Positions 47,624 to 57,430 of a stretch of DNA of 64,000 nt are shown here, one piece after another (within the stretch, counting starts at the first letter, position 1; each line of letters opens with the position of its first letter). A model generated the notes under the pieces. That model saw only the letters and a list, made by a program, of their open reading frames with translations, was not told the origin of the DNA and made no database searches. The stretch covers positions 266,851 to 330,850 of the forward strand of contig JASKOM010000002.1 of assembly GCA_030152305.1 (NCBI GenBank), given 5' to 3'. A program made the position numbers and the translations under genes. Source of the stretch: Campylobacterota bacterium. Its GTDB lineage: Bacteria; Campylobacterota; Campylobacteria; Campylobacterales; Thiovulaceae.

Positions 47624-49873
47624 TTAACTTTTATAATGGCTAAGTTTATCATTAAGAGCATATCCACTCTCTTTTAGAACATCTGAACTTCTTAACATTT
47701 CTTCAATATTTTTAGTGTTTTCACCTGCAAATTTTACGATTTGTTGAATTTTTTCAATGATTTCGCCAGTTCTATTTGCTGCATCAACTGCTGTAACAAC
47801 AGTTTTTTCAATTGTTACAACAGAGTCGTTAATATTTAACGATGTATCTGTTATTTTTCGACTTGTATCAGCTGAAACAGAAGCTAATTCATTAATACTT
47901 GTTGAACTTTTTTGCATCAAAGATACGGCTTCTTTCATTTCGTCAAGAACAAGAGTTACGATTTTATTAACATCTGCAAGACTTTCTTGAGTTTTATCAG
48001 CTAATTTCGTAACTTCAAAAGCAACAACGGCAAAACCTCGACCAAATTCTCCAGCTCGTGCTGCTTCGATAGCTGCATTAAGTGCAAGTAAATTTGTTTG
48101 ATCTGCAATATCATCAATTACAAACAAGACATCTTTAATTTTTTCAGCATTATCAGAAAGTTGAGAAAGTTTTATTGATAAAGTTTTTTGTCCATCAGAT
48201 GCATGATTAACTTTTTTAGCAAGTAATTGCATTTCATCTTTTGCTTCAACAAGAACTTTATTTGATTCAACGATTACATCTTTTGTCTCTTTTATATTCG
48301 AAGTTGTTTCTCGAAGATTTGAGGAAATAGTTTTTCCACTTTCAGTAATTACCGATAAAGTATTATTTTCAGCTTTAATTCTATTTGAAATAGATCCGCT
48401 AAGACTATTAATAGTTTCAGAAGTATGAACATTTTTATCTGCTAAATCTTTGACATCATTAATTAATTCTTGTATTCGTTCAATAAATATATTTATATTA
48501 TGACTAACTTCACCAAATTCATCTTTTGTTTTTACAGCTAATCTTTGAGTTAAATCGCCTTCACCTGTTGAAATATCATTTGTTGTTACGAGAATTCTCG
48601 AAAGTGGAGTGCTCATAAATTTATCGATAAATATAAAAATAATAACGATTGCGACGATTACGGCAACTAAACCTGTTATTATAACTTGTTTGACGATTAT
48701 ATGAGCTTCTTCTGTTCCTTCTGCAAATGTTATTTCGCCAAGAATTGCCCAACGAGTTCCGAAAATATCGATCGGAGCATATCCAACGATAACATCAGCA
48801 CCACGATAATTTATATAACGACCTACACCGTTATTTCCCATAATACCATTTTTAACATATTCGTTATTTATATTATAAAAAGAGATTGTTGTTCCCATTT
48901 TTACAACGGTTGGATTATCTTTAATTTCATTAATAAATCTTAAATCTGTTCTTAGTCGATAATCGCTACCAACGATATAAGATTCATCAGTATTACCGTT
49001 GATATCTTTTTTAATAGCTTCTGTTATTTTGTTAATTGGAAGTTGAATAATAAATGCTCCTGCGACTTTTCCATTTAAATAAATTGGACTTGCTATAAAT
49101 GAAGCTGGAGTATTATATGATGGTTCATAAAAACCAAAATCTTCGAATGCTACTTTGCCTTCTTCAAGAGCTAAAGATTTAAAAAATGCTCGTCCAAGAG
49201 GTGAAAGTTTATAAACATCTTTTCGTAAATTTGTTGCATAATCTTTTTCTTTAAACGATGTATAAACGATATCTCCATCTAAATTAATAATAAAAGTATC
49301 ATATAATCCAAATTCTGTTAGCAATGTATTAAAAGTTTTATGATAATGAGCATGTGTATTTATATACGATAAATAATCATATCTATCATTTCGTTCAAGA
49401 TTATTTTTTTCTCCTATTTTATGCGGATTATCTAAAATAAATATTTTTTGAGCAATTCGTCCTGCTAATTTTTCAGGTAAATATTGAATTGTTAATTTTC
49501 TACTTGCACCTTCTATACTGTAATTTACTTTATCTAAATAGTCAGTATCATAATGTGCAACTAATTGTGTTTCAAGAGCTTGTTGGTCTATTTTACCTTG
49601 AGCTTCTTCTTCAATTTTATTAAAATCACGACTTAACTCTGTAAGTGCTGATTTTGTATAAACACTTTGTGCTAATGATTTAATAAGAGCTTCGTAACCG
49701 TCAAATGTTGCTTTTATAACTTCTGACTCATCAAAAATTCTATTTATTAATTTTTCTTCTGTTGTTTTTGTTAATGCCGTATCAAAACTACGAACTGCGA
49801 CAATAACGATCATTAAAACAGCTAATACGATTGACAAAGCTGTCAATGCGATAACTTTAAACTTAACTGACAT
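47624..49873 (-). CDS. Methyl-accepting chemotaxis protein, dCache-type
   Basis: A 749-residue receptor with TM1 (~8-28), a large periplasmic dCache-like domain (~35-390; [37 protein letters not shown] and [20 protein letters not shown] match the distal and proximal modules), TM2 (~394-418), HAMP and a canonical signalling tip [20 protein letters not shown] near residue 588, followed by [17 protein letters not shown]. No CheB/CheR tether pentapeptide is seen at the C terminus. Its stop is seven bases before ddl. Confidence 0.9.
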   Translation of the reverse strand: MSVKFKVIALTALSIVLAVLMIVIVAVRSFDTALTKTTEEKLINRIFDESEVIKATFDGYEALIKSLAQSVYTKSALTELSRDFNKIEEEAQGKIDQQALETQLVAHYDTDYLDKVNYSIEGASRKLTIQYLPEKLAGRIAQKIFILDNPHKIGEKNNLERNDRYDYLSYINTHAHYHKTFNTLLTEFGLYDTFIINLDGDIVYTSFKEKDYATNLRKDVYKLSPLGRAFFKSLALEEGKVAFEDFGFYEPSYNTPASFIASPIYLNGKVAGAFIIQLPINKITEAIKKDINGNTDESYIVGSDYRLRTDLRFINEIKDNPTVVKMGTTISFYNINNEYVKNGIMGNNGVGRYINYRGADVIVGYAPIDIFGTRWAILGEITFAEGTEEAHIIVKQVIITGLVAVIVAIVIIFIFIDKFMSTPLSRILVTTNDISTGEGDLTQRLAVKTKDEFGEVSHNINIFIERIQELINDVKDLADKNVHTSETINSLSGSISNRIKAENNTLSVITESGKTISSNLRETTSNIKETKDVIVESNKVLVEAKDEMQLLAKKVNHASDGQKTLSIKLSQLSDNAEKIKDVLFVIDDIADQTNLLALNAAIEAARAGEFGRGFAVVAFEVTKLADKTQESLADVNKIVTLVLDEMKEAVSLMQKSSTSINELASVSADTSRKITDTSLNINDSVVTIEKTVVTAVDAANRTGEIIEKIQQIVKFAGENTKNIEEMLRSSDVLKESGYALNDKLSHYKS

Positions 49874-49908
49874 AAAAAATACCTCGTTTCTAAATTTTTA
49901 CGATGTAA

Positions 49909-49940
49909 TGTCAAAAAACATATTTATTATTTTTTTGACA
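49909..49940 (-). terminator. Terminator after thyX
   Basis: A 10-bp stem TGTCAAAAAA/TTTTTTGACA with a 12-nt loop lies just downstream of thyX on the minus strand and upstream of the dCache MCP start. It marks the end of the yajC-secDF-thyX operon. Confidence 0.7.
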
Positions 49941-49959
49941 GAGCCGTTAAATGAGATTA

Positions 49960-51321
49960 TTAAATTTCTCTTTTGAGATCTGAAATATTTAATTTCCATA
50001 CTTTCACTCCACAAAAACGATCACCTTCTGGACATATTGGAAATATTTTATCTCTCCAACGAAGCCCACACGGTGGCAAAAGATTTTCATTTCCATCGAT
50101 TTCAAGCTCTTTTATTTTTTTTACTTGATCCAATGTCAAATTAAAAATCTCTTCTTGAGCATTTAGACATAATCGCATTTGTGCTTTGTGTGCAAAACTG
50201 CTCCAGTCATTTCGTTCAATTATTGTGATGAGGTGTCCATTTGGAATTGCATATGCTGATTCACCAAAAGATAATTTTTCTCTCATCTTCAAAAAGAAAT
50301 TATAACTATCTACTATTGAATTTTTATAAATTATTTCAGCTTCTGGTAATTCGCGAATAATTTCTGGAATATAAAAATCAACATTAAAATCTGTTTCTAA
50401 TTTTGGACGAATTGCTAAACTTCGGCGATGCCTTTGATTTTGTGCATCAGCTGAAAGAGACAACCTCATCGTCGATGAAAACCCGCCAAGAATTGATTCA
50501 TCAAACAACATTTGAGAAGTTCGCAAAATTCCGCTGTAACGATCGCCAGTTGCTTTTTTTAAATCGCCAACAACATCAAAAACAGCACCTTTAATTTTAT
50601 ATTTTTCCAAATCATTTTTATCAAAATCAGGAAAAACAGCTTTTTCTTTTTTGGCAAAATTAATTAACGGAGCTAATTTATTATCAATTTTTAATAAGCC
50701 TTCTTCGAGTAATTCTGCAAATTTTAAAGCTTCATTTGTTGCTTCAGGTAACGATTTTGCGACATTAATATATCTTAAAATCGTTAATAAATTAACCGTA
50801 TGATATAAATAAGCTGTTAAACCAATTGGAAAAATATATCTTGCTAATTCACCAGCCCGTTTTGGAGTATCTTTTTGTTTAAATTTTGGCAATTTATTAA
50901 AAATATGCGGAGTTAAAATCTCAACTAATTTATTATATTCTGTAAATTTTCGACTATAAAAATCTTGCCAAATTTGCTCATCGCCATCTTTTGGAATAAA
51001 AACATTGGCTAAATTACTTTTTGCATATCTTTGAGAAACCTGTTCAGAATTATAAAAAGAGTGAGAATGTAATAACCGCCAAATTAATAAACGACTCATT
51101 CCAGAAATCAGCAAAGTAAAATGTGTATGTTGCAGAGTTGTATGATGTCCAGATTTAAAAATAGATTCGAGAAGTTGCGGAGTTCGTTCCCATTCTAAAC
51201 TTTCTTCAGGTGAAATTAACCCACGAGAAGAATAACAAGTTCTAGCCGATGAAACCGAAATAGCCGACGGAATATTATTAATTTTTGGTTCTAAAAAAAC
51301 CACTTCTAAATTATTTAACAT
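49960..51321 (-). CDS. thyX: FAD-dependent thymidylate synthase, double-length ThyX
   Basis: ThyX makes dTMP from dUMP with reduced FAD. The 453-residue protein is twice the usual length and has two ThyX-like halves. The N half keeps a variant motif, WRLLHSHSFYNSEQVSQRYAK (family RHR..S.NE.S.RY), near residues 77-97. The C half has QNQRHRRSLA and AQMRLCLNAQEEIF. The C terminus has Cys at PPCGLRWRDKIFPICPEGDRFCG, a possible metal site. Such long ThyX proteins occur in several phyla. It follows the SUMF1-like gene with no gap. With nrdA, it supplies DNA precursors. Confidence 0.88.
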   Translation of the reverse strand: MLNNLEVVFLEPKINNIPSAISVSSARTCYSSRGLISPEESLEWERTPQLLESIFKSGHHTTLQHTHFTLLISGMSRLLIWRLLHSHSFYNSEQVSQRYAKSNLANVFIPKDGDEQIWQDFYSRKFTEYNKLVEILTPHIFNKLPKFKQKDTPKRAGELARYIFPIGLTAYLYHTVNLLTILRYINVAKSLPEATNEALKFAELLEEGLLKIDNKLAPLINFAKKEKAVFPDFDKNDLEKYKIKGAVFDVVGDLKKATGDRYSGILRTSQMLFDESILGGFSSTMRLSLSADAQNQRHRRSLAIRPKLETDFNVDFYIPEIIRELPEAEIIYKNSIVDSYNFFLKMREKLSFGESAYAIPNGHLITIIERNDWSSFAHKAQMRLCLNAQEEIFNLTLDQVKKIKELEIDGNENLLPPCGLRWRDKIFPICPEGDRFCGVKVWKLNISDLKREI

Positions 51322-53586
51322 TTATTTATTATCACCATCAACACTAACATTTAATGGATTAATCGTTACATCAGAAGATTTATCTTTAGATTCTTTTTGA
51401 TCTTTATTTTGATCATTCTGATCAATTTCCATTAGAACTCTAAAGCCAACAGAATTAGCTCGTTTATCGACTTGATATTTTGTTTTATTTGAAGCTCGTA
51501 AAAATTTAGGTTCAGTTTTAAAATCACCGCCTTTTATAACTTTAAAATTATCAGAACCTCCATAATTCGAATCACAATATTCCCAAACATTACCAATAAT
51601 GTCATAAACACCTGATAAATTCTGTTTTCTTAAACCAACTCGATGAGCGAAACCACCGCTATTTTTATTAAACCAGCTGTAATCTTCCATCGTGCCATAT
51701 AAAAAGCCATATTCTCGATTTAATTCACCTTTTGCGACATATTCCCATTCTAATTCTGTTGGCAATCGAATATTTTTATTTAATTTATTAGAAAGCCAAT
51801 CAGAATAAGCTTTTGCATCGCTCCAAGTTATGCCAACAATTGGACAACCGTCTTCGATACAAATATTCGAATAATTTGTTCCGTTTGAATCTTTTTTGCC
51901 ATCAAAATCTTTATGCCATTCTGGATATCTCGATTTAACACTATCAGCAAAAGCTAAATATTCGCCAACAGTAATTTCATATTTGCCAATATAAAAATCG
52001 TTTTCGACTTTAACTTCTTTTTCAGGTGCTTCGTCTCGTTCGCCATTATTAGAACCAAATTTAAAAGTTCCTGATTCTATTTTTACATAATCATCAAAAA
52101 TGCTTTCTTTTGATTTAACGACTCGTTTAATTTTTTTATCACTAAATTGAACTTCAAGAGTAACTAAAGCTCCTGTGCTATCAGTATTTCCTACAAAATA
52201 TGGAATAACTCGAGATTGAACATAATTTTTTTCATAGGCGACCTCATCGACCATATCTTTAATAATTTTCGAACCATTAAATAAACTTTCCATTCGTTTT
52301 GAAGCTTTAAAAAGCGATTTGTCCATATCTAATAATAATTCTTTGACAATCGTTTTTGTTTCTGCGACTGCATTTGCATGTCGTCGTTCATACATTTCAG
52401 CTTTTGTAAAACGAAGATTCTTTTTAATATCATCTAATTCTCGAATAATTAATTTATATTGATCTTCGAACTCTTTTTGTTCTCGAGTTAATTTTTTTAA
52501 ATCAGTTTCAAGTTCTTCAATTTCAAAAACCAGAATTTTTCTTTGACTTGATAACAAGACTAAATTATCATTTCGAATTTTTATTTTGGCTTTTATTTTA
52601 GTTTGATACTCACGACTATCTTGCTCCATGTCATTTAAAACAGTTCGGCTTTTTAAATTATGAACATCGATTTCACCAACTGCAATAGACATTTTTTTCT
52701 CAACTGACGGATCTAAATATAATTTAGGATAATTCTTTTTGATTTCTAAAATAATCTTTTTTATATCATCTGGATTTTTTAATAAAGTTGCACTTTGCCA
52801 TCGAACTATTGCCTCTTTTTTATTAATTATTTCACCTCGTTCAAACGGATATAAATCAACTTTTGTTGCATAAATCAAAACTGAAGTTGAACGATCGGTT
52901 GAGAAAAAAAGTTTTAATGTCGTATCAGAATTATCTGCAACGGCTGTTCCCGATGAGGTCTCGCGAATCATTTGAGATAATTTGCCATCAAATTTAGACA
53001 TTGACTCGACGAAAATACCATTTAATTGAGTAATTGCTTCTGAAGTAATTGCTTCGGTTGCTGTTTCGATAAATAAATCACGACTTACAGATCTTTTGTC
53101 TTCGACAACGGCTAATAAATAGCCTTGAATCGAAATATTCGAACTAAATTTAATATTTTTTTCTTTTAACGATGCAAGTTCTTTTATATAATCTTGTTCA
53201 TTTAAGATTTCACCGTCAATTTGGGCTAATTTCTGTTTTTTGCGATCAATCAAAGTTTTCACAGCTGTGAATTCTTTATTAATTTCTCGTTTATTTCTAT
53301 CAACATAATTAGCTCTAATCGAAAGTTTTATTATTTTATTTTTAAAATAGGCTTTATCTTCTTCAAAACGAAGATTTATATCGTCATACTGTTTTTTTGC
53401 ATCGTTATACGGAATAGAATCGTGATCGATTAATTCTGGAGAGATTGCTGAAGTTGTTGTCGAGATAACAGCATTAATATCTTTGGTTTCTAATTTAAAA
53501 TCTTTGCTCCAGAGAGCATCTGGAGTTGCAATAAAAATTAATGCTGATAATGAAAATCTCGAAATATTTTTATAACGGAGATCCAT
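51322..53586 (-). CDS. Coiled-coil protein with C-terminal SUMF1/formylglycine-type domain
   Basis: This 754-residue exported protein (signal MDLRYKNISRFSLSALIFIATPDALWS) has a long helical and coiled-coil region (~40-430) and a C-terminal SUMF1-like domain (~500-740). In the latter, SGTFKFGSNNGERDEAPEKEV, FYIGKYEITVGEYLAFA, ITWSDAKAYSDWLSNK, IRLPTELEWEYVAKGE and VWEYCDSNYGG match the family. The Cys of the catalytic pair in true formylglycine enzymes is not evident, so it may bind ligands instead. It overlaps secF by 17 bases. Confidence 0.8.
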   Translation of the reverse strand: MDLRYKNISRFSLSALIFIATPDALWSKDFKLETKDINAVISTTTSAISPELIDHDSIPYNDAKKQYDDINLRFEEDKAYFKNKIIKLSIRANYVDRNKREINKEFTAVKTLIDRKKQKLAQIDGEILNEQDYIKELASLKEKNIKFSSNISIQGYLLAVVEDKRSVSRDLFIETATEAITSEAITQLNGIFVESMSKFDGKLSQMIRETSSGTAVADNSDTTLKLFFSTDRSTSVLIYATKVDLYPFERGEIINKKEAIVRWQSATLLKNPDDIKKIILEIKKNYPKLYLDPSVEKKMSIAVGEIDVHNLKSRTVLNDMEQDSREYQTKIKAKIKIRNDNLVLLSSQRKILVFEIEELETDLKKLTREQKEFEDQYKLIIRELDDIKKNLRFTKAEMYERRHANAVAETKTIVKELLLDMDKSLFKASKRMESLFNGSKIIKDMVDEVAYEKNYVQSRVIPYFVGNTDSTGALVTLEVQFSDKKIKRVVKSKESIFDDYVKIESGTFKFGSNNGERDEAPEKEVKVENDFYIGKYEITVGEYLAFADSVKSRYPEWHKDFDGKKDSNGTNYSNICIEDGCPIVGITWSDAKAYSDWLSNKLNKNIRLPTELEWEYVAKGELNREYGFLYGTMEDYSWFNKNSGGFAHRVGLRKQNLSGVYDIIGNVWEYCDSNYGGSDNFKVIKGGDFKTEPKFLRASNKTKYQVDKRANSVGFRVLMEIDQNDQNKDQKESKDKSSDVTINPLNVSVDGDNK

Positions 53587-54532
53587 ACATTTCTCTCATT
53601 TCTTGTTGTTCTTTTTCTCGTTTTTCCTTTTCAGCTAGAACTTTTCGATAATTTTCAACACTAAATCTTAACCATATAACAATTGGAGAAGCAATAAATA
53701 TTGAACTATATGTTCCAACGATAATTCCAACAAAAAGAACAAATGAGAATCCGTAAATAATTTCTCCACCAAAGAAGAAAAGAGTAGCTACGACGAACCA
53801 TGTTAATAAAGATGTCAAAGTCGTTCGCGATAAAGTTCTTGAAACAGCTTCATCAATAATTGGAGAGAGAGCGACACCTTTATATTTTACAAGTCCTTCA
53901 CGAATTCGGTCAAAAATAATAATCGTGTCATTAATCGAATAACCCAATAAAGTTAAAAGTGCAGCAAGTGCATCAAGATTTACTTCGACATCAAATAACG
54001 ATAAAAAGCCTAGTGCAATTATCGAATCATGAAAAAGGGCAATTATCGAAGCAAAAGCAAATCGCCATTCAAAACGAATCGAAACATAAATCATAATTGC
54101 GATCATGACAAGAGTCAAAGAAATTATTCCTTTTTCTCGTAGTTCATTACCGACTTTTGCACCGACCATATCAACTCGTCGAACTTCAAATTCGCCACTA
54201 TTTTTTAAAGTTTCTCGAACGATATCACCTAAATCTTGTTTAATATCCGAACTCGAAGTTCTAATTCGAATTACTATTTCATTTGGCGAACCAAATTCTG
54301 TAACTGCTCCACCAGATAAAATCTCGTTTTTTTCCATTAATTCGCGAATTTTGCTAATTGGAGCTTCACCAACATATTTAACTTGAATAACAGTTCCGCC
54401 GACAAAATCAACACCGAAATTCAAACCACGAGTTAATAATAAAATCGAGCCAATTACTAATAAAAGCGAAATAAAAGCAAATAATTTGCTTTTTGCCATA
54501 AAGCCATATATTTTCAAGCTAGTTAATTCCAT
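53570..54532 (-). CDS. secF: Protein translocase subunit SecF
   Basis: SecF uses proton motive force with SecD to complete protein export. The 320-residue protein has six TM helices; GLNFGVDFVGGTVIQVKY near residue 30, LLGYSINDTIIIFDRIREGL near residue 195 and SRTLSRTTLTSLLTW near residue 230 are family signatures. It starts eight bases after secD. Confidence 0.96.
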   Translation of the reverse strand: MELTSLKIYGFMAKSKLFAFISLLLVIGSILLLTRGLNFGVDFVGGTVIQVKYVGEAPISKIRELMEKNEILSGGAVTEFGSPNEIVIRIRTSSSDIKQDLGDIVRETLKNSGEFEVRRVDMVGAKVGNELREKGIISLTLVMIAIMIYVSIRFEWRFAFASIIALFHDSIIALGFLSLFDVEVNLDALAALLTLLGYSINDTIIIFDRIREGLVKYKGVALSPIIDEAVSRTLSRTTLTSLLTWFVVATLFFFGGEIIYGFSFVLFVGIIVGTYSSIFIASPIVIWLRFSVENYRKVLAEKEKREKEQQEMREMYGSPL

Positions 54533-54540
54533 TTATTTTA

Positions 54541-56097
54541 TTAACCTTTCAAGCCAAAATATTTTTTGCCATTTTTAATATTAGGCAAAATTGCTTCATA
54601 AAAACCGCGAGTTCCAAGAATTGCTGTTAGCATTGAAGCCAAAATACCGACTGTAATCGTTACAGCGAAACCTTTAATTGGACCAGTTCCATAAACATAT
54701 AAAACAACGGCTGAAATAATTGTCGTAATATTCGAGTCAATAATAGCCGTCATTGCTCGTTCATAACCTTCTTGTAAAGCACGAGTTAAACTTTTGCCTT
54801 CTAATAATAATTCACGAATTCGTTCATTAATAATAACATTGGTATCAACAGCCATACCGATAGTTAAAACGATTCCAGCCATCCCCGGAAGAGTTAAAGT
54901 TGCTCCAAACATTGCCATAACAGAAACGATTAAAAAAACATTCGTAATTAAAGCAATATTTGCAATTGTTCCAGCTCGACCATAATAAAAGTTCATAAAA
55001 ATAACAACTAATATAAAACCGCTAATTAAAGCAACTGAAGCATTAAATATCGAATCAGCTCCGAGAGATGGACCAATACTTCTTTTTTCAAGAACTGTAA
55101 CAGGTGCTAATAATGCTCCACTTCGAAGTGCAATTGCTAAATCGTGAGCTTCATTAATTTGGAAATTGCCAGAAATTTGACCACTTCCGCCACCAATTCG
55201 TTCGTTAATTACAGGAGCTGAAAAAACTTTGCCATCAAGAACGATAGCTAAATGATTACCTACATTTTTGCCTGTGAAATTTCCGAATATTTCAGCACCG
55301 ATTGAATCCAATTGAAAAGTAATTAACGGTTGTCCCATTTCATTAAAACCGACACCTGCTCCAGTTAATCTTGAACCTTCAAGAATTGGAATTTCTCGAA
55401 CAAGATATTTTATTTGTTCATCGTCGGCATCAGATAAAAGAAGATCGCCCCAACCTTTTGCAATAGATTCATTAACTGTTGAAGCCTTTTGTTGATGAAC
55501 CTCATCAACAGCCATTAAAAAAAGTTGAGCCGATTTTGCAATTAAATCTCTAGCTCGTTGTTCATCGGCTTGAGTTTTAACACCAGGTAATTCAACTAAG
55601 ATTTTATCTTCACCATTTTTTGCAACAGTTGGTTCAGAAAGACCAAATTGATCAAGACGATTTCTAATCGTTTCGACGGCTTGTTCTATAGCTAATTTTT
55701 TTATAGCTTCTCGACCTTGTTCAGTTAATTTAACATTAAAAATATCACCATTTTGAATAAAAGAAACATGTTCAATTTTAGTTAAATGTCTTTCGATTTT
55801 TTCTCGATCATCACGATCTAAAAAAATAAAACTAAGTTCTTCTTTACCAATTTTAAGAGAATCGATAATAATGTCATTTTTTTCAGCAAAATAATTTAAA
55901 TCTGTTGCAATAGATCTAATTTTGCCTTCGATTGCTTTATCGCTATCAACTCCAAGAAGTATATATAAGCCACCTTGAAGATCAAGCCCTAAATTTATTT
56001 TTTTGCCCCAATCAGTTTGAAAAAACGACGGAATAGAAAGCACGATCGCGAAGATCGTTGCAATTCCGAATATAACTAAACGAAAATTAAGCTTCAT
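54541..56097 (-). CDS. secD: Protein translocase subunit SecD
   Basis: The 518-residue protein has TM1, a large periplasmic domain (~30-340) with LGLDLQGGLYILLGVD near residue 37 and IRNRLDQFGLSEPTVA, and a bundle of TM helices with GMAVDTNVIINERIRE and ISAVVLYVYGTGPIKGFAVT. The start overlaps yajC by 11 bases. Confidence 0.96.
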   Translation of the reverse strand: MKLNFRLVIFGIATIFAIVLSIPSFFQTDWGKKINLGLDLQGGLYILLGVDSDKAIEGKIRSIATDLNYFAEKNDIIIDSLKIGKEELSFIFLDRDDREKIERHLTKIEHVSFIQNGDIFNVKLTEQGREAIKKLAIEQAVETIRNRLDQFGLSEPTVAKNGEDKILVELPGVKTQADEQRARDLIAKSAQLFLMAVDEVHQQKASTVNESIAKGWGDLLLSDADDEQIKYLVREIPILEGSRLTGAGVGFNEMGQPLITFQLDSIGAEIFGNFTGKNVGNHLAIVLDGKVFSAPVINERIGGGSGQISGNFQINEAHDLAIALRSGALLAPVTVLEKRSIGPSLGADSIFNASVALISGFILVVIFMNFYYGRAGTIANIALITNVFLIVSVMAMFGATLTLPGMAGIVLTIGMAVDTNVIINERIRELLLEGKSLTRALQEGYERAMTAIIDSNITTIISAVVLYVYGTGPIKGFAVTITVGILASMLTAILGTRGFYEAILPNIKNGKKYFGLKG

Positions 56098-56350
56098 CTT
56101 TTTTCATAACTGAATCTCGTTCAAGTCTAACTTCAACACCATCAGCTAATTTAATTTTGAAGAATTTTTCTTCAACTTTGACAACTTCTGCCATTAAGCC
56201 TCCAGTTGTAACGATTTTATCGCCTTTTGCCAAATTATCAAGCATTTCTCGATGCTTTTTAACTTGTTGCTGTTGTGGTCGAATGACCAAAAAATAAAAA
56301 ATAGCGAATAGAACGACTAACGGTAGAAACGATGCTACAAAATCACCCAT
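56087..56350 (-). CDS. yajC: Preprotein translocase subunit YajC
   Basis: An 87-residue protein with an N-terminal helix (PLVVLFAIFYFLVIRPQQQQVKKH) and a short soluble domain with LAKGDKIVTTGGLMAEVVKV. It heads yajC-secD-secF. Confidence 0.95.
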   Translation of the reverse strand: MGDFVASFLPLVVLFAIFYFLVIRPQQQQVKKHREMLDNLAKGDKIVTTGGLMAEVVKVEEKFFKIKLADGVEVRLERDSVMKKDEA

Positions 56351-56701
56351 AAATAACTCCTAAAAATAAATAATTGTGTTTTGAAAATCTGCAATTTTAT
56401 GCAGTGGGTCGCGGAAATATATCAGTTCGAATAACTAATGTCAAGAATAAAAAATATTAACGAAAAATTAATATTTAATAGAGATATTTTGGTTTTAAAA
56501 TTATTGTCAAAAGTTAATTATTTAGATTTCATGCGAATAAAACAATCAACTTAACAAAAAACAACATGAAACATATTAATAAAATATATTTTTGTTAATT
56601 TTATTAATTTAAAACTCTATTTGACAAAATCGTTTTTTTTTACAATTTGACAGCTCGTTTTTTGACGGGTGAAAAATTTATTGAGGCGAAAGGAAGATGT
56701 A
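56351..56701. other. Divergent intergenic region between yajC and the DUF1566 lipoprotein gene
   Basis: No convincing gene is seen. The stretch is very AT-rich. TTGACA at 56621-56626 and TACAAT at 56641-56646 could be a promoter for the lipoprotein (14-nt spacer, so tentative); a second TTGACA follows at 56647. The AGGAAG site at 56690-56695 sets the lipoprotein start at ATG 56702 rather than the in-frame GTG at 56669. Confidence 0.5.
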
Positions 56702-57418
56702 ATGCAGGGTAAATTTTATAGCTTAGTTGCTTTAGCAGTTTTATCTTCAGGTTGCGGAAGTGATAGTGGAGATAGTTCTAGTTCGACTACTGAAAACCCA
56801 ACAACTTCAACAATAACAGAAAATTCAACAGCTGGAAATTCAAGTTCTACAACTTCATCATCAACTGTATCAACAGGAACAACCGACTATAAATCTTTTA
56901 CAAGAGATAATGTTCGAGAAGTTGTTCTTGATAGAACAACAGGTTTGATGTGGCAAGATACAGCAAAACAGGTTGCTTTACCTGAAGGCATATATATTAA
57001 TGACTATAACATAACGGATTATCCAAAGATTAAAGCAGAAATTGACAGACTTGTTGCAAAAGGAATTGATCGAACATCTCTTGAAAGTAATATTGGGACA
57101 AACGGAAATCACAAGTTTATTGCATATTACAATTATTACTATTGTAATGATTTAAATATTTCAGGTTTAGATAATTGGCGAGTTCCAGAGTATGATGAGA
57201 TCAAAGGGATAGTGGATTCTTCTAACAGCCCTACGATTGTTTCAATTTTTAAAAACACTAAACCTTGGGGTTATTGGCATAACCCATACAGCATAGCTAG
57301 GTATAGCTATACATATGTTTTAAACTTCAACACAGGGCAAACGGAAGAAAAAGACTCTTACAAAGAGTATTACTTTCGTTGTGTTAGAACAATGGCTGTT
57401 GAAGAATTTATAGATTAA
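56702..57418 (+). CDS. DUF1566 (Lcl-like) lipoprotein
   Basis: The 238-residue protein starts with a lipoprotein signal (MQGKFYSLVALAVLSSGCG, lipobox L-S-S-G-C), followed by a Ser/Thr-rich linker to about residue 67. The C-terminal part reads LDRTTGLMWQDTAKQ, then DNWRVPEYDEIKGIVD and YYFRCVRT, the pattern of DUF1566, a C-type-lectin-like fold also related to SUMF1. It is followed 12 bases later by a gene of very different type. An outer-membrane or periplasmic binding role is inferred. Confidence 0.78.
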   Translation: MQGKFYSLVALAVLSSGCGSDSGDSSSSTTENPTTSTITENSTAGNSSSTTSSSTVSTGTTDYKSFTRDNVREVVLDRTTGLMWQDTAKQVALPEGIYINDYNITDYPKIKAEIDRLVAKGIDRTSLESNIGTNGNHKFIAYYNYYYCNDLNISGLDNWRVPEYDEIKGIVDSSNSPTIVSIFKNTKPWGYWHNPYSIARYSYTYVLNFNTGQTEEKDSYKEYYFRCVRTMAVEEFID

Positions 57419-57430
57419 ATAGGAGATTAA

